From assembly GCA_964469525.1 (NCBI GenBank), contig CAYXYU010000004.1, positions 62,001 to 126,000 on the forward strand: 64,000 nucleotides of DNA, given 5' to 3'. This stretch comes from JABDCD01 sp964469525. Its GTDB lineage: Bacteria; Pseudomonadota; Alphaproteobacteria; Rickettsiales; SXRF01. Shown here piece by piece: positions 34,140 through 42,390 of the stretch. Every line of letters starts with the position of its first letter. The stretch's first letter is position 1. A program made the translations under genes and the position numbers. The notes under the pieces are model-generated. The model was not told the origin of the DNA. It was given only the letters and a program-made list of their open reading frames with translations, and did no database searches.

Positions 34140-34691
34140 GTGAAAACCGCTGGTACCCGACGCATCGCCGAACGCTACGTGACCGCCCTGTTCGACGTGG
34201 CCAGCGATCAGGACGCGCTGGTCAAGGTCGAGCGCGACATGCTGGCTATCCGCGCCGCCTTGGAGACGAGCTCCGAGCTGCGTGAATTCCTGGCCAACCC
34301 CCTGCTGTCGCGCGCCGAGCAGGCGCAGGCCCTAGCGGCGCTGCTGAAGGAGATGAAGGCGGATAAGGTGACCCAGCGTTTCGCCGAAATGCTGGCCCAC
34401 CAGAAGCGCCTGCCCGTGCTGCCCGAGATTGCGGCGCTGTTCATCGAAAGGGCTGCTGCCGCTCGCGGGGAGTTGCAGGCGCAGGTCATCAGTGCGACGA
34501 AACTCGGCAAGAAGGAACTGGAACGCATCAGCGAGCGCCTGAGCAGCACGTATGGCAAGGTGGTGCAGCTGGAAGTGAAGCAGGCCCCCGAGCTGCTGGG
34601 TGGCATCATGATCAATATCGGCAGCCATCAGATCGACGGCTCGCTGGCGGGAAAAATGGACCGGCTGAAGCAGGCGCTTCGGACGGCGTAA
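34140..34691 (+). CDS. atpH: ATP synthase F1 subunit delta
   Basis: 183 residues from a GTG at 34140. N-terminal helical domain (RRIAERYVTALFDVA) and C-terminal part with VISATKLGKKELERISERLS and LLGGIMINIGSHQIDGSLAGK, typical of the delta/OSCP stalk subunit that links F1 to the b-dimer. It is the first gene of the F1 operon atpHAGDC; genes of the F0 part are not in the window, as is usual in Alphaproteobacteria. Confidence 0.95.
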   Translation: MKTAGTRRIAERYVTALFDVASDQDALVKVERDMLAIRAALETSSELREFLANPLLSRAEQAQALAALLKEMKADKVTQRFAEMLAHQKRLPVLPEIAALFIERAAAARGELQAQVISATKLGKKELERISERLSSTYGKVVQLEVKQAPELLGGIMINIGSHQIDGSLAGKMDRLKQALRTA

Positions 34692-34711
34692 TGGTTAGGA
34701 GAGCATAAGCA

Positions 34712-36241
34712 ATGGATATTCGTCCTTCGGAAATTTCGGAAATACTCAAAGCGCAGATCCTGCAATTCGACGCCGATGTTGAGCTCAGCGAGACCGGCCA
34801 GGTTGTCTCGGTCGGCGATGGCATCGCCACGGTGTACGGGCTTGAGAACATCCAGGCCGGCGAGATGGTTGAGTTCACCGGTGGCCTTAAGGGCATGGCG
34901 CTGAACCTCGCCTCCGACAATGTCGGCATCGTGATCTTCGGCGACGATCGCGCCGTGAAGGAAGGCGACACGGTGAAGCGTACCGGCACCATCATGGACG
35001 CCCCCGTCGGCAAGGGCCTGCTCGGCCGCGTGGTCGATGGCCTGGGCAATCCGATTGATGGCAAGGGACCGCTGAAGAACGTCACCCGCTCGCGCACCGA
35101 GGTAAAAGCGCCGGGTATCATCGCGCGCAAATCCGTGCATGAGCCGATGTCGACCGGCATCAAGGCGATCGACGCGCTGATCCCGATCGGCCGCGGCCAG
35201 CGCGAATTGATTATCGGCGACCGCCAGACCGGCAAAACGGCGATCGCCATCGACACCATCCTGAACCAGAAGCAGGTCAATGCCTCGGGCGATGAAAAGA
35301 AGAAGCTCTACTGCATCTATGTCTGCGTCGGCCAGAAGCGCTCGACCGTGGCGCAGGTGGTGAAGAAGCTCGAAGAGGCCGGCGCCATGGACTATTCCAT
35401 TGTCGTTGCCGCCACCGCCTCCGAGCCGGCGCCGCTGCAATATCTCGCGCCCTATACCGGCGCCGCCATGGGCGAATTCTTCCGCGACAATGGCATGCAT
35501 GCGCTGATCATCTATGACGATCTCTCGAAGCAGGCCGTCGCCTACCGCCAGATGAGCCTTCTCCTGCGCCGCCCGCCGGGCCGCGAAGCCTATCCGGGCG
35601 ATGTGTTCTACATCCACTCGCGCCTCCTGGAGCGTGCCGCCAAGATGTCGGACGACAAGGGCGCCGGTTCCATGACCGCGCTGCCTATCATTGAAACGCA
35701 GGCCGGCGACGTCTCGGCCTATATTCCAACCAACGTGATCTCAATCACCGACGGGCAGATATTCCTTGAGACCGACCTGTTCTATAAGGGTGTGCGCCCG
35801 GCGGTGAATGTCGGCCTCTCCGTGTCGCGCGTCGGTTCTGCCGCCCAGATTAAAGCCATGAAGCAGGTGGCGGGCACCATCAAGCTGGAGCTGGCGCAGT
35901 TCCGCGAAATGGAAGCCTTCGCCCAGTTCGGCTCCGACCTCGATCCCTCGACGCAGAAGCTGCTGGCGCGCGGTGCGCGCCTGACCGAGCTTTTGAAACA
36001 GCCGCAATACTCACCGCTCTCGACCGCCGAGGAAGTCGCGGTGATCTATGCCGGCGTGAAAGGTTACCTCGACAAAATCAGCGTCAAGGATGTCGGCAAG
36101 TTCGAGCAAGCGCTGCTCGCTGACCTGCGCGGAAACAGCAAGGACATCCTGACCGCCATCGAGAAGGAGCAGAAGCTGACCGACGCCATCGAAGCCAAGC
36201 TGAAAACCCTAATCGAAACCATCGTGAAACGGTTCGCGTAA
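34712..36241 (+). CDS. atpA: ATP synthase F1 subunit alpha
   Basis: 509 residues. P-loop GDRQTGKT at 169-176, the alpha-subunit N-terminal start MDIRPSEISEILKAQI, and the conserved LLLRRPPGREAYPGDVFYIH segment. Non-catalytic nucleotide-binding subunit of the F1 hexamer. AGGAG lies upstream of the ATG. Confidence 0.98.
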   Translation: MDIRPSEISEILKAQILQFDADVELSETGQVVSVGDGIATVYGLENIQAGEMVEFTGGLKGMALNLASDNVGIVIFGDDRAVKEGDTVKRTGTIMDAPVGKGLLGRVVDGLGNPIDGKGPLKNVTRSRTEVKAPGIIARKSVHEPMSTGIKAIDALIPIGRGQRELIIGDRQTGKTAIAIDTILNQKQVNASGDEKKKLYCIYVCVGQKRSTVAQVVKKLEEAGAMDYSIVVAATASEPAPLQYLAPYTGAAMGEFFRDNGMHALIIYDDLSKQAVAYRQMSLLLRRPPGREAYPGDVFYIHSRLLERAAKMSDDKGAGSMTALPIIETQAGDVSAYIPTNVISITDGQIFLETDLFYKGVRPAVNVGLSVSRVGSAAQIKAMKQVAGTIKLELAQFREMEAFAQFGSDLDPSTQKLLARGARLTELLKQPQYSPLSTAEEVAVIYAGVKGYLDKISVKDVGKFEQALLADLRGNSKDILTAIEKEQKLTDAIEAKLKTLIETIVKRFA

Positions 36242-36244
36242 CGC

Positions 36245-37198
36245 ATGGCATCCCTTAAGGATTTAAAAAACCGCATCAAGTCGGTGCGCTCGACGCAGAA
36301 GATCACCAAAGCGATGAAGATGGTGGCGGCGGCGAAGCTGCGGCGCGCGCGCGAACAGGCGGAAGCGGCACGGCCTTACAGCGAAGCCATGGAGCGCACC
36401 CTGACCGGCCTCGCGGCCAGTGCCCTGCGCACGACCCGGCCGTCACAGGAACTGCAGGGCGGCGGCGGCACCGAGCTGCCGGGCGATCAGGGTACTAATT
36501 TGCCACCCCTGCTCGTGGGCACCGGCAGCGAGCGCACGCACCTGATTATCGTGGCAACCTCCGACCGCGGGTTATGCGGCGCCTTCAACTCATCGATCGT
36601 CCGCGCCACCCGCAGAAAGATCCGCGAACTGCAGGCGGCAGGCAAGGAAGTGAAGCTGTTTTGCGTCGGCCGCAAGGGCTACGAGCAGCTCAACCAGGAA
36701 TTCGGCAAGCTGATCGTCGCCCGGCAGGAATTGAAAATACGCAAGCTGGCCTATGGCGATGCGGAAGCGATTGCCCGGCAGGTCGCGGAATTATTCGAGG
36801 CGCGCGCCTTTGACGTGGCGCATTTGGTCTATAACCGCTTCAAATCGGCTATCTCGCAGATCGTTACCTTTCAGCAGCTGATCCCGCTGCAGGTGAATCC
36901 CGCCACGGGCGAAGGCGCCGGCGCGGCGCTCACGACCGGCACCGCGCCGTACGAAATCGAGCCCTCCGAAGAGGAGCTGCTTGCCGAGTTGCTGCCGCGC
37001 AACCTGGCGATGCAGACCTACCATGCGCTCTTGGAAAACGCCGCCTCCGAGCAGGGTGCGCGTATGACCGCGATGGATAACGCGACGCGCAACGCCGGCG
37101 ACATGATCAAGAAACTCAACCTCAAATACAACCGCACCCGCCAGGCGGCGATTACCAAGGAACTCATCGAAATCATCAGCGGCGCCGAAGCCGTTTAG
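36245..37198 (+). CDS. atpG: ATP synthase F1 subunit gamma (with insertion)
   Basis: 317 residues; usual length is about 290. N-terminal coil MASLKDLKNRIKSVRSTQKI and C-terminal coil (ARMTAMDNATRNAGDMIKKL, then YNRTRQAAITKELIEIISGA) form the rotor shaft; TSDRGLCGAFNSSIVR is the globular core motif. The extra length lies before that motif, where a Gly/Pro-rich stretch (about 62-90, including ELQGGGGTELPGDQG) is inserted, and to a smaller extent around 210-240. It starts 3 bp after the atpA stop. Confidence 0.96.
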   Translation: MASLKDLKNRIKSVRSTQKITKAMKMVAAAKLRRAREQAEAARPYSEAMERTLTGLAASALRTTRPSQELQGGGGTELPGDQGTNLPPLLVGTGSERTHLIIVATSDRGLCGAFNSSIVRATRRKIRELQAAGKEVKLFCVGRKGYEQLNQEFGKLIVARQELKIRKLAYGDAEAIARQVAELFEARAFDVAHLVYNRFKSAISQIVTFQQLIPLQVNPATGEGAGAALTTGTAPYEIEPSEEELLAELLPRNLAMQTYHALLENAASEQGARMTAMDNATRNAGDMIKKLNLKYNRTRQAAITKELIEIISGAEAV

Positions 37199-37219
37199 GA
37201 ATTACTAAGGAGCAAGCAC

Positions 37220-38647
37220 ATGGCAAAGAATACAGGCATCATCACCCAGGTCATCGGCGCGGTGATCGACGTGAAATTTCCGTCCGGGCACCTGCCGGCA
37301 ATCTTGAACGCGCTGGAGACCGAGAATGACGGCAAGCGCCTCGTGCTCGAGGCGGCGCAGCACTTAGGCGAAGGCGAGGTGCGTTGCATCGCCATGGACT
37401 CGACCGATGGGCTGACGCGCGGGCAGGAAGTGAAGGACACCGGCGCGCCGATTTCGGTTCCCGTAGGCCGCGAGACGCTGGGGCGTATCCTGAACGTGGT
37501 CGGCGAGGCAATCGATGAGCGCGGGACCATCAAAACCAAGCAGACCGCGCCGATCCATGCGCAGGCGCCGGAATTCGTCGAGCAGTCAACCAAGACGGAA
37601 ATGCTGGTCACCGGCATCAAGGTCATCGACCTGCTCGCGCCCTACGCCAAGGGCGGCAAGGTCGGGCTGTTCGGCGGCGCCGGGGTGGGCAAGACGGTGC
37701 TCATCATGGAGCTGATCAACAACATTGCCAAGGCGCATGGCGGCTTCTCGGTGTTCGCCGGGGTCGGCGAGCGCACCCGCGAGGGCAACGACTTGTATCA
37801 CGAAATGATCGAATCGAAGGTCATCAACCTCGAAGACTTTTCCAAATCGAAGGTGGCGCTGGTCTACGGCCAGATGAACGAGCCGCCGGGTGCGCGCGCC
37901 CGTGTTGGCCTCACTGGCCTGACGCTCGCCGAATATTTCCGCGACCAGGAAGGCCAGGACGTGCTGTTCTTCGTCGATAACGTGTTCCGTTTCACCCAGG
38001 CCGGCTCGGAAGTGTCGGCGCTGCTTGGGCGCATCCCTTCGGCGGTGGGCTACCAGCCGACGCTCGCCACCGACATGGGCGCCATGCAGGAACGTATCAC
38101 CTCGACCAAGAAGGGCTCGATCACCTCGGTGCAGGCGATTTACGTACCGGCTGACGATTTGACCGACCCGGCCCCTGCCACCTCCTTCGCGCACCTCGAT
38201 GCAACGACCGTACTTTCGCGCCAGATCGCCGAGCTCGGCATTTACCCGGCGGTGGACCCGCTCGACTCGACCTCGCGCATCCTCGACCCGCAAATTCTGG
38301 GTGACGAGCATTACGCGGTGGCGCGCGAAGTGCAGCGCGTGCTGCAGACCTATAAGAGCTTACAGGACATCATTGCCATTCTCGGCATGGATGAGCTGTC
38401 CGAGGAGGACAAGCTGGTGGTGGCGCGCGCGCGCAAAATCCAGCGCTTCCTGTCGCAGCCATTCCATGTCGCCGAAGTGTTCACCGGTGCGCCGGGCAAG
38501 CTGGTTGATATCAAGGATACCATCGCCGGCTTCAAGGGCATCGTCGAGGGCAAGTATGACGATCTGCCGGAAGCTGCCTTCTACATGGTCGGCACCATCG
38601 AGGAAGCCGTCGCCAAGGCGAAGAAGATGGCAGCCGAGGCGGCGTAA
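37220..38647 (+). CDS. atpD: ATP synthase F1 subunit beta
   Basis: 475 residues. P-loop GGAGVGKT at 152-159, catalytic Glu in GVGERTREGNDL, and DELSEEDK (the DELSEED lever that contacts gamma). Catalytic subunit of ATP synthase. AAGGAG lies 8 nt before the ATG. The stop overlaps the atpC start as TAATG. Confidence 0.98.
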   Translation: MAKNTGIITQVIGAVIDVKFPSGHLPAILNALETENDGKRLVLEAAQHLGEGEVRCIAMDSTDGLTRGQEVKDTGAPISVPVGRETLGRILNVVGEAIDERGTIKTKQTAPIHAQAPEFVEQSTKTEMLVTGIKVIDLLAPYAKGGKVGLFGGAGVGKTVLIMELINNIAKAHGGFSVFAGVGERTREGNDLYHEMIESKVINLEDFSKSKVALVYGQMNEPPGARARVGLTGLTLAEYFRDQEGQDVLFFVDNVFRFTQAGSEVSALLGRIPSAVGYQPTLATDMGAMQERITSTKKGSITSVQAIYVPADDLTDPAPATSFAHLDATTVLSRQIAELGIYPAVDPLDSTSRILDPQILGDEHYAVAREVQRVLQTYKSLQDIIAILGMDELSEEDKLVVARARKIQRFLSQPFHVAEVFTGAPGKLVDIKDTIAGFKGIVEGKYDDLPEAAFYMVGTIEEAVAKAKKMAAEAA

Positions 38648-38901
38648 TGCAGGTCCAGCTCATCACACCCGATAAGACCCTCTTCTCCGGCGAGGCTCAG
38701 ATGGTCGTCGCGCCGGGCGTCGAGGGCGATTTCGGCGTGCTGGAGGGCCATGCGCCTTTCATCTCGAGTCTGCGCGAGGGCGTGGTCACCATCGATACCG
38801 GCAGCGGCGACCCCCAAACCATCGCCATCACCGGCGGCTTCGCCGAAGTGACCCCCGAGCGCTGCACGTTGCTGGTGGATGGCACTGGCCAGGCAGCATA
38901 A
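38647..38901 (+). CDS. atpC: ATP synthase F1 subunit epsilon, short form
   Basis: 84 residues, only the N-terminal beta-sandwich domain (MQVQLITPDKTLFSGEAQMV, then VEGDFGVLEGHAPFISSL). The two-helix C-terminal domain that inhibits ATP hydrolysis in E. coli is absent. Short epsilon subunits occur in several Alphaproteobacteria, where a separate zeta inhibitor can take over; no zeta gene is in the window. Translationally coupled to atpD. Confidence 0.93.
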   Translation: MQVQLITPDKTLFSGEAQMVVAPGVEGDFGVLEGHAPFISSLREGVVTIDTGSGDPQTIAITGGFAEVTPERCTLLVDGTGQAA

Positions 38902-38961
38902 TCGCTCGCTTTAAGCACTTGATTTCGATAAGGCGGTACGGTTTTTGCTCCTCCAGAGCCT

Positions 38962-39390
38962 ATGACCGATCCCGTAGGTACGCCGCTGCAAGTCACCATC
39001 CATCCGCTGCCGGAAAAACTGGCGGCGGGCGCGTTCTGGAGCGCGGAAGCGCCGACCTTCGCGGATTTTCTCGACATCATCAACCCATTGCAACACCTGC
39101 CGATTGTCTCTTCCCTGTATCAGGCTGTGACCGGTGATGTGCAGGTGCCGGCGGCAAAAATTTTCGGCGGCGCGCTGTTCGGCGGGCCAATCGGGCTGCT
39201 GGCGGCCATCTTCGATACGATCATGGAGCAGGAAACCGGTGCGAATCTATCGGAGAATCTGGTGGCGGCGGTCACCGGCGAAGAAATCCCAGCCTTCGAG
39301 GTTGCCTCAAGCGATCCGCTCGATGGGCTGACGCTGCACCAGCGCAAATCCTACAACGCTTACGTGCACGCGCAGAGCCTGCTGGCGTAG
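38962..39390 (+). CDS. Unknown protein downstream of the F1 operon
   Basis: 142 residues. No signal peptide or catalytic motif recognised. The middle holds a Gly-rich, hydrophobic stretch (KIFGGALFGGPIGLLAAIFD, about 67-86) preceded by PLQHLPIVSSLYQAVTGD. The C-terminal part reads DGLTLHQRKSYNAYVHAQ, a conserved-looking helix. The protein may associate with membrane through the Gly-rich segment. It lies 60 bp after atpC on the same strand and ends before a palindromic repeat. Confidence 0.7.
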   Translation: MTDPVGTPLQVTIHPLPEKLAAGAFWSAEAPTFADFLDIINPLQHLPIVSSLYQAVTGDVQVPAAKIFGGALFGGPIGLLAAIFDTIMEQETGANLSENLVAAVTGEEIPAFEVASSDPLDGLTLHQRKSYNAYVHAQSLLA

Positions 39391-39412
39391 AACATTTCGA
39401 TTCACTGCATAT

Positions 39413-39480
39413 TTGTCATTCCTGCGAAAGCAGAAATGTTGTTTCCTATAGTAAAACGCCTGCTTCCGCAGGAGTGACAA
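39413..39480. repeat. Dispersed palindromic element (TGCGAAAGCA type)
   Basis: Left arm TTGTCATTCCTGCGAAAGCAG and its imperfect inverse CTGCTTCCGCAGGAGTGACAA at 39460-39480 pair across a 26-nt centre. It lies between convergent genes and may serve as their terminator. The core CCTGC-GAAA-GCAG recurs in the composite element at 46721-46844. Confidence 0.8.
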
Positions 39481-39487
39481 GAATAAG

Positions 39488-39628
39488 TCAACTCTTCTCA
39501 TTCTCTTCTTTCTCAACGCTCTTCGCCATTCTCTTTCGGCTGTAAGTCTTTTTGCTCGGCTTGACCTTGGTCCGCAACAGCCTTACCGCCTTTGCCACCG
39601 GGTTCCTGCGCTTGCGCTTTTTAGTCAT
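39488..39628 (-). CDS. Very small basic protein overlapping yggS
   Basis: 46 residues, about 40% Lys/Arg (start MTKKRKRRNPVAKAVRLLRT, then VKPSKKTYSRKR) with an acidic tail KEENEKS. Its ATG lies in the yggS stop region (ATGACTAA overlap, 8 bp), implying coupled translation. I have seen similar short basic proteins next to yggS or leuS in Alphaproteobacteria, but no function is known; RNA or ribosome binding would be a guess from charge. Confidence 0.65.
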   Translation of the reverse strand: MTKKRKRRNPVAKAVRLLRTKVKPSKKTYSRKRMAKSVEKEENEKS

Positions 39629-40301
39629 GCGGCCGTTCTCCGAACAGCACGCGTCCCAGCCGCACGCAGGTAGAGCCCATGCGCACCGCCGTTTCGAAAT
39701 CCCCGCTCATGCCCATGCTGAGCTCGCGTAGCCCATGCGCCTGCGCCAATTGGCGCAGATAGGCAAAATGTGGTGCGGCAGGCTGCCCGACCGGTGGTAC
39801 GCACATCAGCCCGGCGATAGGCAGTTGCAGTTGCGTTTTACAGTAATCGATCAGCGCGTCCGCTTCCTCCGGCATGACGCCCGCTTTCTGCGGCTCCTTT
39901 CCCGTATTGACCTGGATGAAGAAGTGCCAAGTGGTGAGTGATGAGTGATGAGTATTATGTTTTACCTTGGCAATTTCATCGGCCAGCTTCATCCGGTCCA
40001 CCGTCTGGATGACATCGAACAGCCCAAGCGCCTGCCCCACCTTGTTGGTCTGCAGTGGGCCGATGAGATGCAGCCGGAGCTGTGGATATTTTGCGCGCAA
40101 AGGCGGCCATTTCTCGGCAGCTTCCTGCACACGATTTTCCCCGAAATCGGTTACTCCTGCCGCGATTGCCGCCTCGATCTTCGCAGGTGGCTGACCTTTG
40201 CAGGCACCCAGCAATGTTACGGCACTAACGGACAACAGGCTGTTTTCCTGTGTAGTTTTTATTTTCTGCCGAATGCTCTTCAACGCAGTTTCCATGGACA
40301 T
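39621..40301 (-). CDS. yggS: PLP homeostasis protein (YggS/PROSC family)
   Basis: 226 residues. PLP-binding Lys35 (GACKGQPPAKIEAAI), GVTDFGENRVQEA, LHLIGPLQTNK, and the phosphate loop LSMGMSGDFETAVRMGSTCVRLG. Alanine-racemase-like barrel without racemase activity; it buffers pyridoxal phosphate. At residues about 117-122 (THHSSL) the coding sequence is a heptamer repeat, an extension not found in ordinary YggS between the helix DEIAK and strand FFIQVN. Confidence 0.93.
   Translation of the reverse strand: MSMETALKSIRQKIKTTQENSLLSVSAVTLLGACKGQPPAKIEAAIAAGVTDFGENRVQEAAEKWPPLRAKYPQLRLHLIGPLQTNKVGQALGLFDVIQTVDRMKLADEIAKVKHNTHHSSLTTWHFFIQVNTGKEPQKAGVMPEEADALIDYCKTQLQLPIAGLMCVPPVGQPAAPHFAYLRQLAQAHGLRELSMGMSGDFETAVRMGSTCVRLGRVLFGERPHD
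39925..39972. repeat. Heptamer tandem array inside yggS, with inverted flanks
   Basis: Plus strand shows GAGTGAT twice plus GAGT at 39936-39953. Short inverted arms TGCCAAG (39925-39931) and CTTGGCA (39966-39972) flank it. It keeps the yggS frame and encodes the loop before the NTG-containing strand. Confidence 0.75.
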
Positions 40302-40370
40302 GCTCTAACGTTCCTTCAGGCTCCCTTTGTTAAAAATCTCTTAAAAATACCGGGTATTTAGGGCCAATAT

Positions 40371-40430
40371 TGTTGCCATATTGCAACATAAAGGGTGAAA
40401 AGCTGCCGTTTTACTCTTCCGGCTGCCGTT
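40371..40430. promoter_or_regulatory. Repeats in the porin upstream region
   Basis: The 253-bp space before the porin contains an inverted repeat TGTTGC/GCAACA (40371-40376, 40383-40388) and two direct copies of GCTGCCGTT at 40402-40410 and 40422-40430, exactly 20 bp apart (two helical turns). This is consistent with a regulator binding one DNA face. The stretch 40431-40554 is AT-rich and probably holds the promoter and a long leader; AAAGGGA lies before the porin ATG. Confidence 0.4.
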
Positions 40431-40554
40431 ACATCTTGCATGGGAAATGGGTTTGCTCAATAACTATGCGAGGTAAATGCATAGAGTATTTTACTTTGTG
40501 TAGCCTAGAGTATCTTTCTAGACAGATTCTTTAAACTCTAAAGGGAACAATAGT

Positions 40555-41703
40555 ATGAAAAAAATTCTTCTCGGTACGACCACTCTCATCGGCGCGGCCG
40601 GCCTGTTTGCCGGTGCCGCTCTCGCTGAGACCCCGAAGGTCACTCTCGGCGGCTTTGCTGACTTCCAGGTCGGCATCGTCGGTGAAGACAACGATGCGCT
40701 GCTGCGCTCGCATGCTTTCCGCAGCGACACCGAAATCAGCGTCAAGATCGACGGCCGGACTGACAGTGGCTTAGGCTACGGTGGTCAGATCGACCTCGAA
40801 GCCGACGTTGACGAGACCGGTTCCGGCAACTCCGATACGGATAATCAGGGCTTTAACGCTGCTCGCACCTTCGTCTACCTGGACGGTGGCTGGGGCCGTG
40901 TGCAGATGGGCTCCGACCTCGGTGTCACCAACACCATGAAGGTTGATGCTTCGCGCATCGCCCGCGCTACTGGCGGTGTCGATGGCGACTTCTACTACTT
41001 CATGAGCGCCACTAGCGGTCAGGTGATTGCCAAACCGGATCTCTGGCTGGATTACGGTCTGGCTGGCACCGGTGGTCAGCTGGGCAATGAGTCCACTGAG
41101 AACAACAATAAGGTGACCTACTACACCCCGCGTTTCTCGGGTTTCCAACTGGGCCTCAGCTACATCGTGACCGACACCGGTCGCGGTCAGACGATCGTTC
41201 GTGCTGATACTCAGGCGGGTGATGCTGAAAACATCTTCGCTGGCGCTCTGAGCTACGAAGGCAAGTTCGACCAGGTTGGCATTGCTGCCGCCGTTACCGG
41301 CGAATGGGGCAATGCTGAAACTGCCGCGTCGGAAGATCTCCGTACCTGGCAGGCTGGCGCGAAAGTGTCCTTTATGGGCTTCTCGGTTGCCGGTTCGTAT
41401 GGCGACTGGGGTGACAGCCTCGCGGCTGCCGGTTCGGGCCTCGATGATCGCTGGTTCTGGACCGCCGGTGCGGCCTATGAAAACGGCCCGTTCGGCGTGA
41501 GCGTGACCTACCTCCACAGCGAGTATGAGGTTTCCTCCACCACCGACAACGAGTTCACCAACATTTCGGTCGGTGCGGATTACAAGCTCGCTCCGGGTCT
41601 GACTCCGTATGCCGAAGTCAGCTTCATCGAGCTGGATCCGACCGGTACCGCCAACGATAACGACGCCACCGTCGGTATCGTCGGCACTGTGCTGAACTTC
41701 TAA
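40555..41703 (+). CDS. Outer-membrane porin
   Basis: 382 residues with signal peptide MKKILLGTTTLIGAAGLFAG, cleavage near ALA-ET. The mature part is Gly/Asp-rich with alternating beta strands (VTLGGFADFQVGIVG; FVYLDGGWGRVQMGSDLG) and ends in a terminal aromatic strand (VGIVGTVLNF), the BAM recognition signal. It matches general trimeric porins of Gram-negative bacteria. Strong ribosome site AAAGGGA, an isolated position and a strong terminator suggest high expression. Codon use is uniform and appears optimised. Confidence 0.92.
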   Translation: MKKILLGTTTLIGAAGLFAGAALAETPKVTLGGFADFQVGIVGEDNDALLRSHAFRSDTEISVKIDGRTDSGLGYGGQIDLEADVDETGSGNSDTDNQGFNAARTFVYLDGGWGRVQMGSDLGVTNTMKVDASRIARATGGVDGDFYYFMSATSGQVIAKPDLWLDYGLAGTGGQLGNESTENNNKVTYYTPRFSGFQLGLSYIVTDTGRGQTIVRADTQAGDAENIFAGALSYEGKFDQVGIAAAVTGEWGNAETAASEDLRTWQAGAKVSFMGFSVAGSYGDWGDSLAAAGSGLDDRWFWTAGAAYENGPFGVSVTYLHSEYEVSSTTDNEFTNISVGADYKLAPGLTPYAEVSFIELDPTGTANDNDATVGIVGTVLNF

Positions 41704-41728
41704 TAATAAGAAAATATCCTATCCTTGA

Positions 41729-41757
41729 GGGGCGATGCGGTTGCATCGCCCCTTTTT
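41729..41757 (+). terminator. Rho-independent terminator of the porin gene
   Basis: Perfect 10-bp stem GGGGCGATGC / GCATCGCCCC with loop GGTT and a TTTTT tail, 26 bp after the porin stop. Confidence 0.95.
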
Positions 41758-41808
41758 ATTGGCTAGATTCGTCCTCCAAAGATTGATTTCCTAGGAGATG
41801 ATGTCGAT

Positions 41809-42315
41809 ATGCGTACGCTTCACTATCTGCTTCCTGCCCTGCTATTGCTGGGACTTGCTGCCTGTTCCGGCGTGGAAACCGAGCGGCACGTACCGAAAGG
41901 CTATGACGATGAGCGCAAGGAGCGCATCGGCAAGCTGACCGGCGAAGGGTTGCTCCTGAGCGGCCGCTCGAAGGGGGAGGAAGGCGCCGGTGCGCTTGGC
42001 GTCAACAGCTATCTGTGGCGTGCCACGCTTGATACGGTATCGTTCATGCCGCTGGCTTCGGCCGATCCGTTCGGCGGCGTTATTATCACCGACTGGTACG
42101 AAGATCCCAAGGCGCCCGGTGAACGTTTCAAGGTCAACGCGCTGATTCTCGATAAGACGCTGCGCGCCGACGGCGTCAAGGTCAGCATCTTCAAGCAGAA
42201 GCTGGAAAAAGGCGTCTGGCGCGACCAGCCGGTCGACGAGAAGCTGCAGCGCTCGCTGGAGGACACCATCCTGACCCGCGCCCGCCAGCTTCGCGTGGCG
42301 CAGCTGGGCAAGTGA
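41809..42315 (+). CDS. DUF3576 lipoprotein
   Basis: 168 residues. Lipobox LAAC with Cys19 after a hydrophobic signal. The mature protein includes LGVNSYLWRATLDTVSFMPL and ADPFGGVIITDWY, the core of DUF3576, an alphaproteobacterial family of unknown function typically upstream of leuS as here. Probably an envelope protein. AGGAG precedes the ATG, though at a long distance. Confidence 0.88.
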   Translation: MRTLHYLLPALLLLGLAACSGVETERHVPKGYDDERKERIGKLTGEGLLLSGRSKGEEGAGALGVNSYLWRATLDTVSFMPLASADPFGGVIITDWYEDPKAPGERFKVNALILDKTLRADGVKVSIFKQKLEKGVWRDQPVDEKLQRSLEDTILTRARQLRVAQLGK

Positions 42316-42318
42316 AAG

Positions 42319-42371
42319 GGGATGTGGAGATAGAGGAATTACTTTTTACTTACTCCACATCTCCACATCCT
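42319..42371. repeat. Inverted repeat with 8-nt units between DUF3576 and leuS
   Basis: Perfect 12-bp arms GGATGTGGAGAT (42320-42331) and ATCTCCACATCC (42359-42370). The right side contains CTCCACAT twice in tandem. It occupies most of the short space before leuS and would form a stable hairpin in the mRNA. Confidence 0.8.
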
Positions 42372-42390
42372 TTAGATAATTCGACATACT

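Noticed and set aside
41809..42315. Riboswitch or T-box before leuS
   Set aside because: The space is occupied by the DUF3576 gene and an inverted repeat; no T-box or leader-peptide features, and T-boxes are not expected in Proteobacteria.
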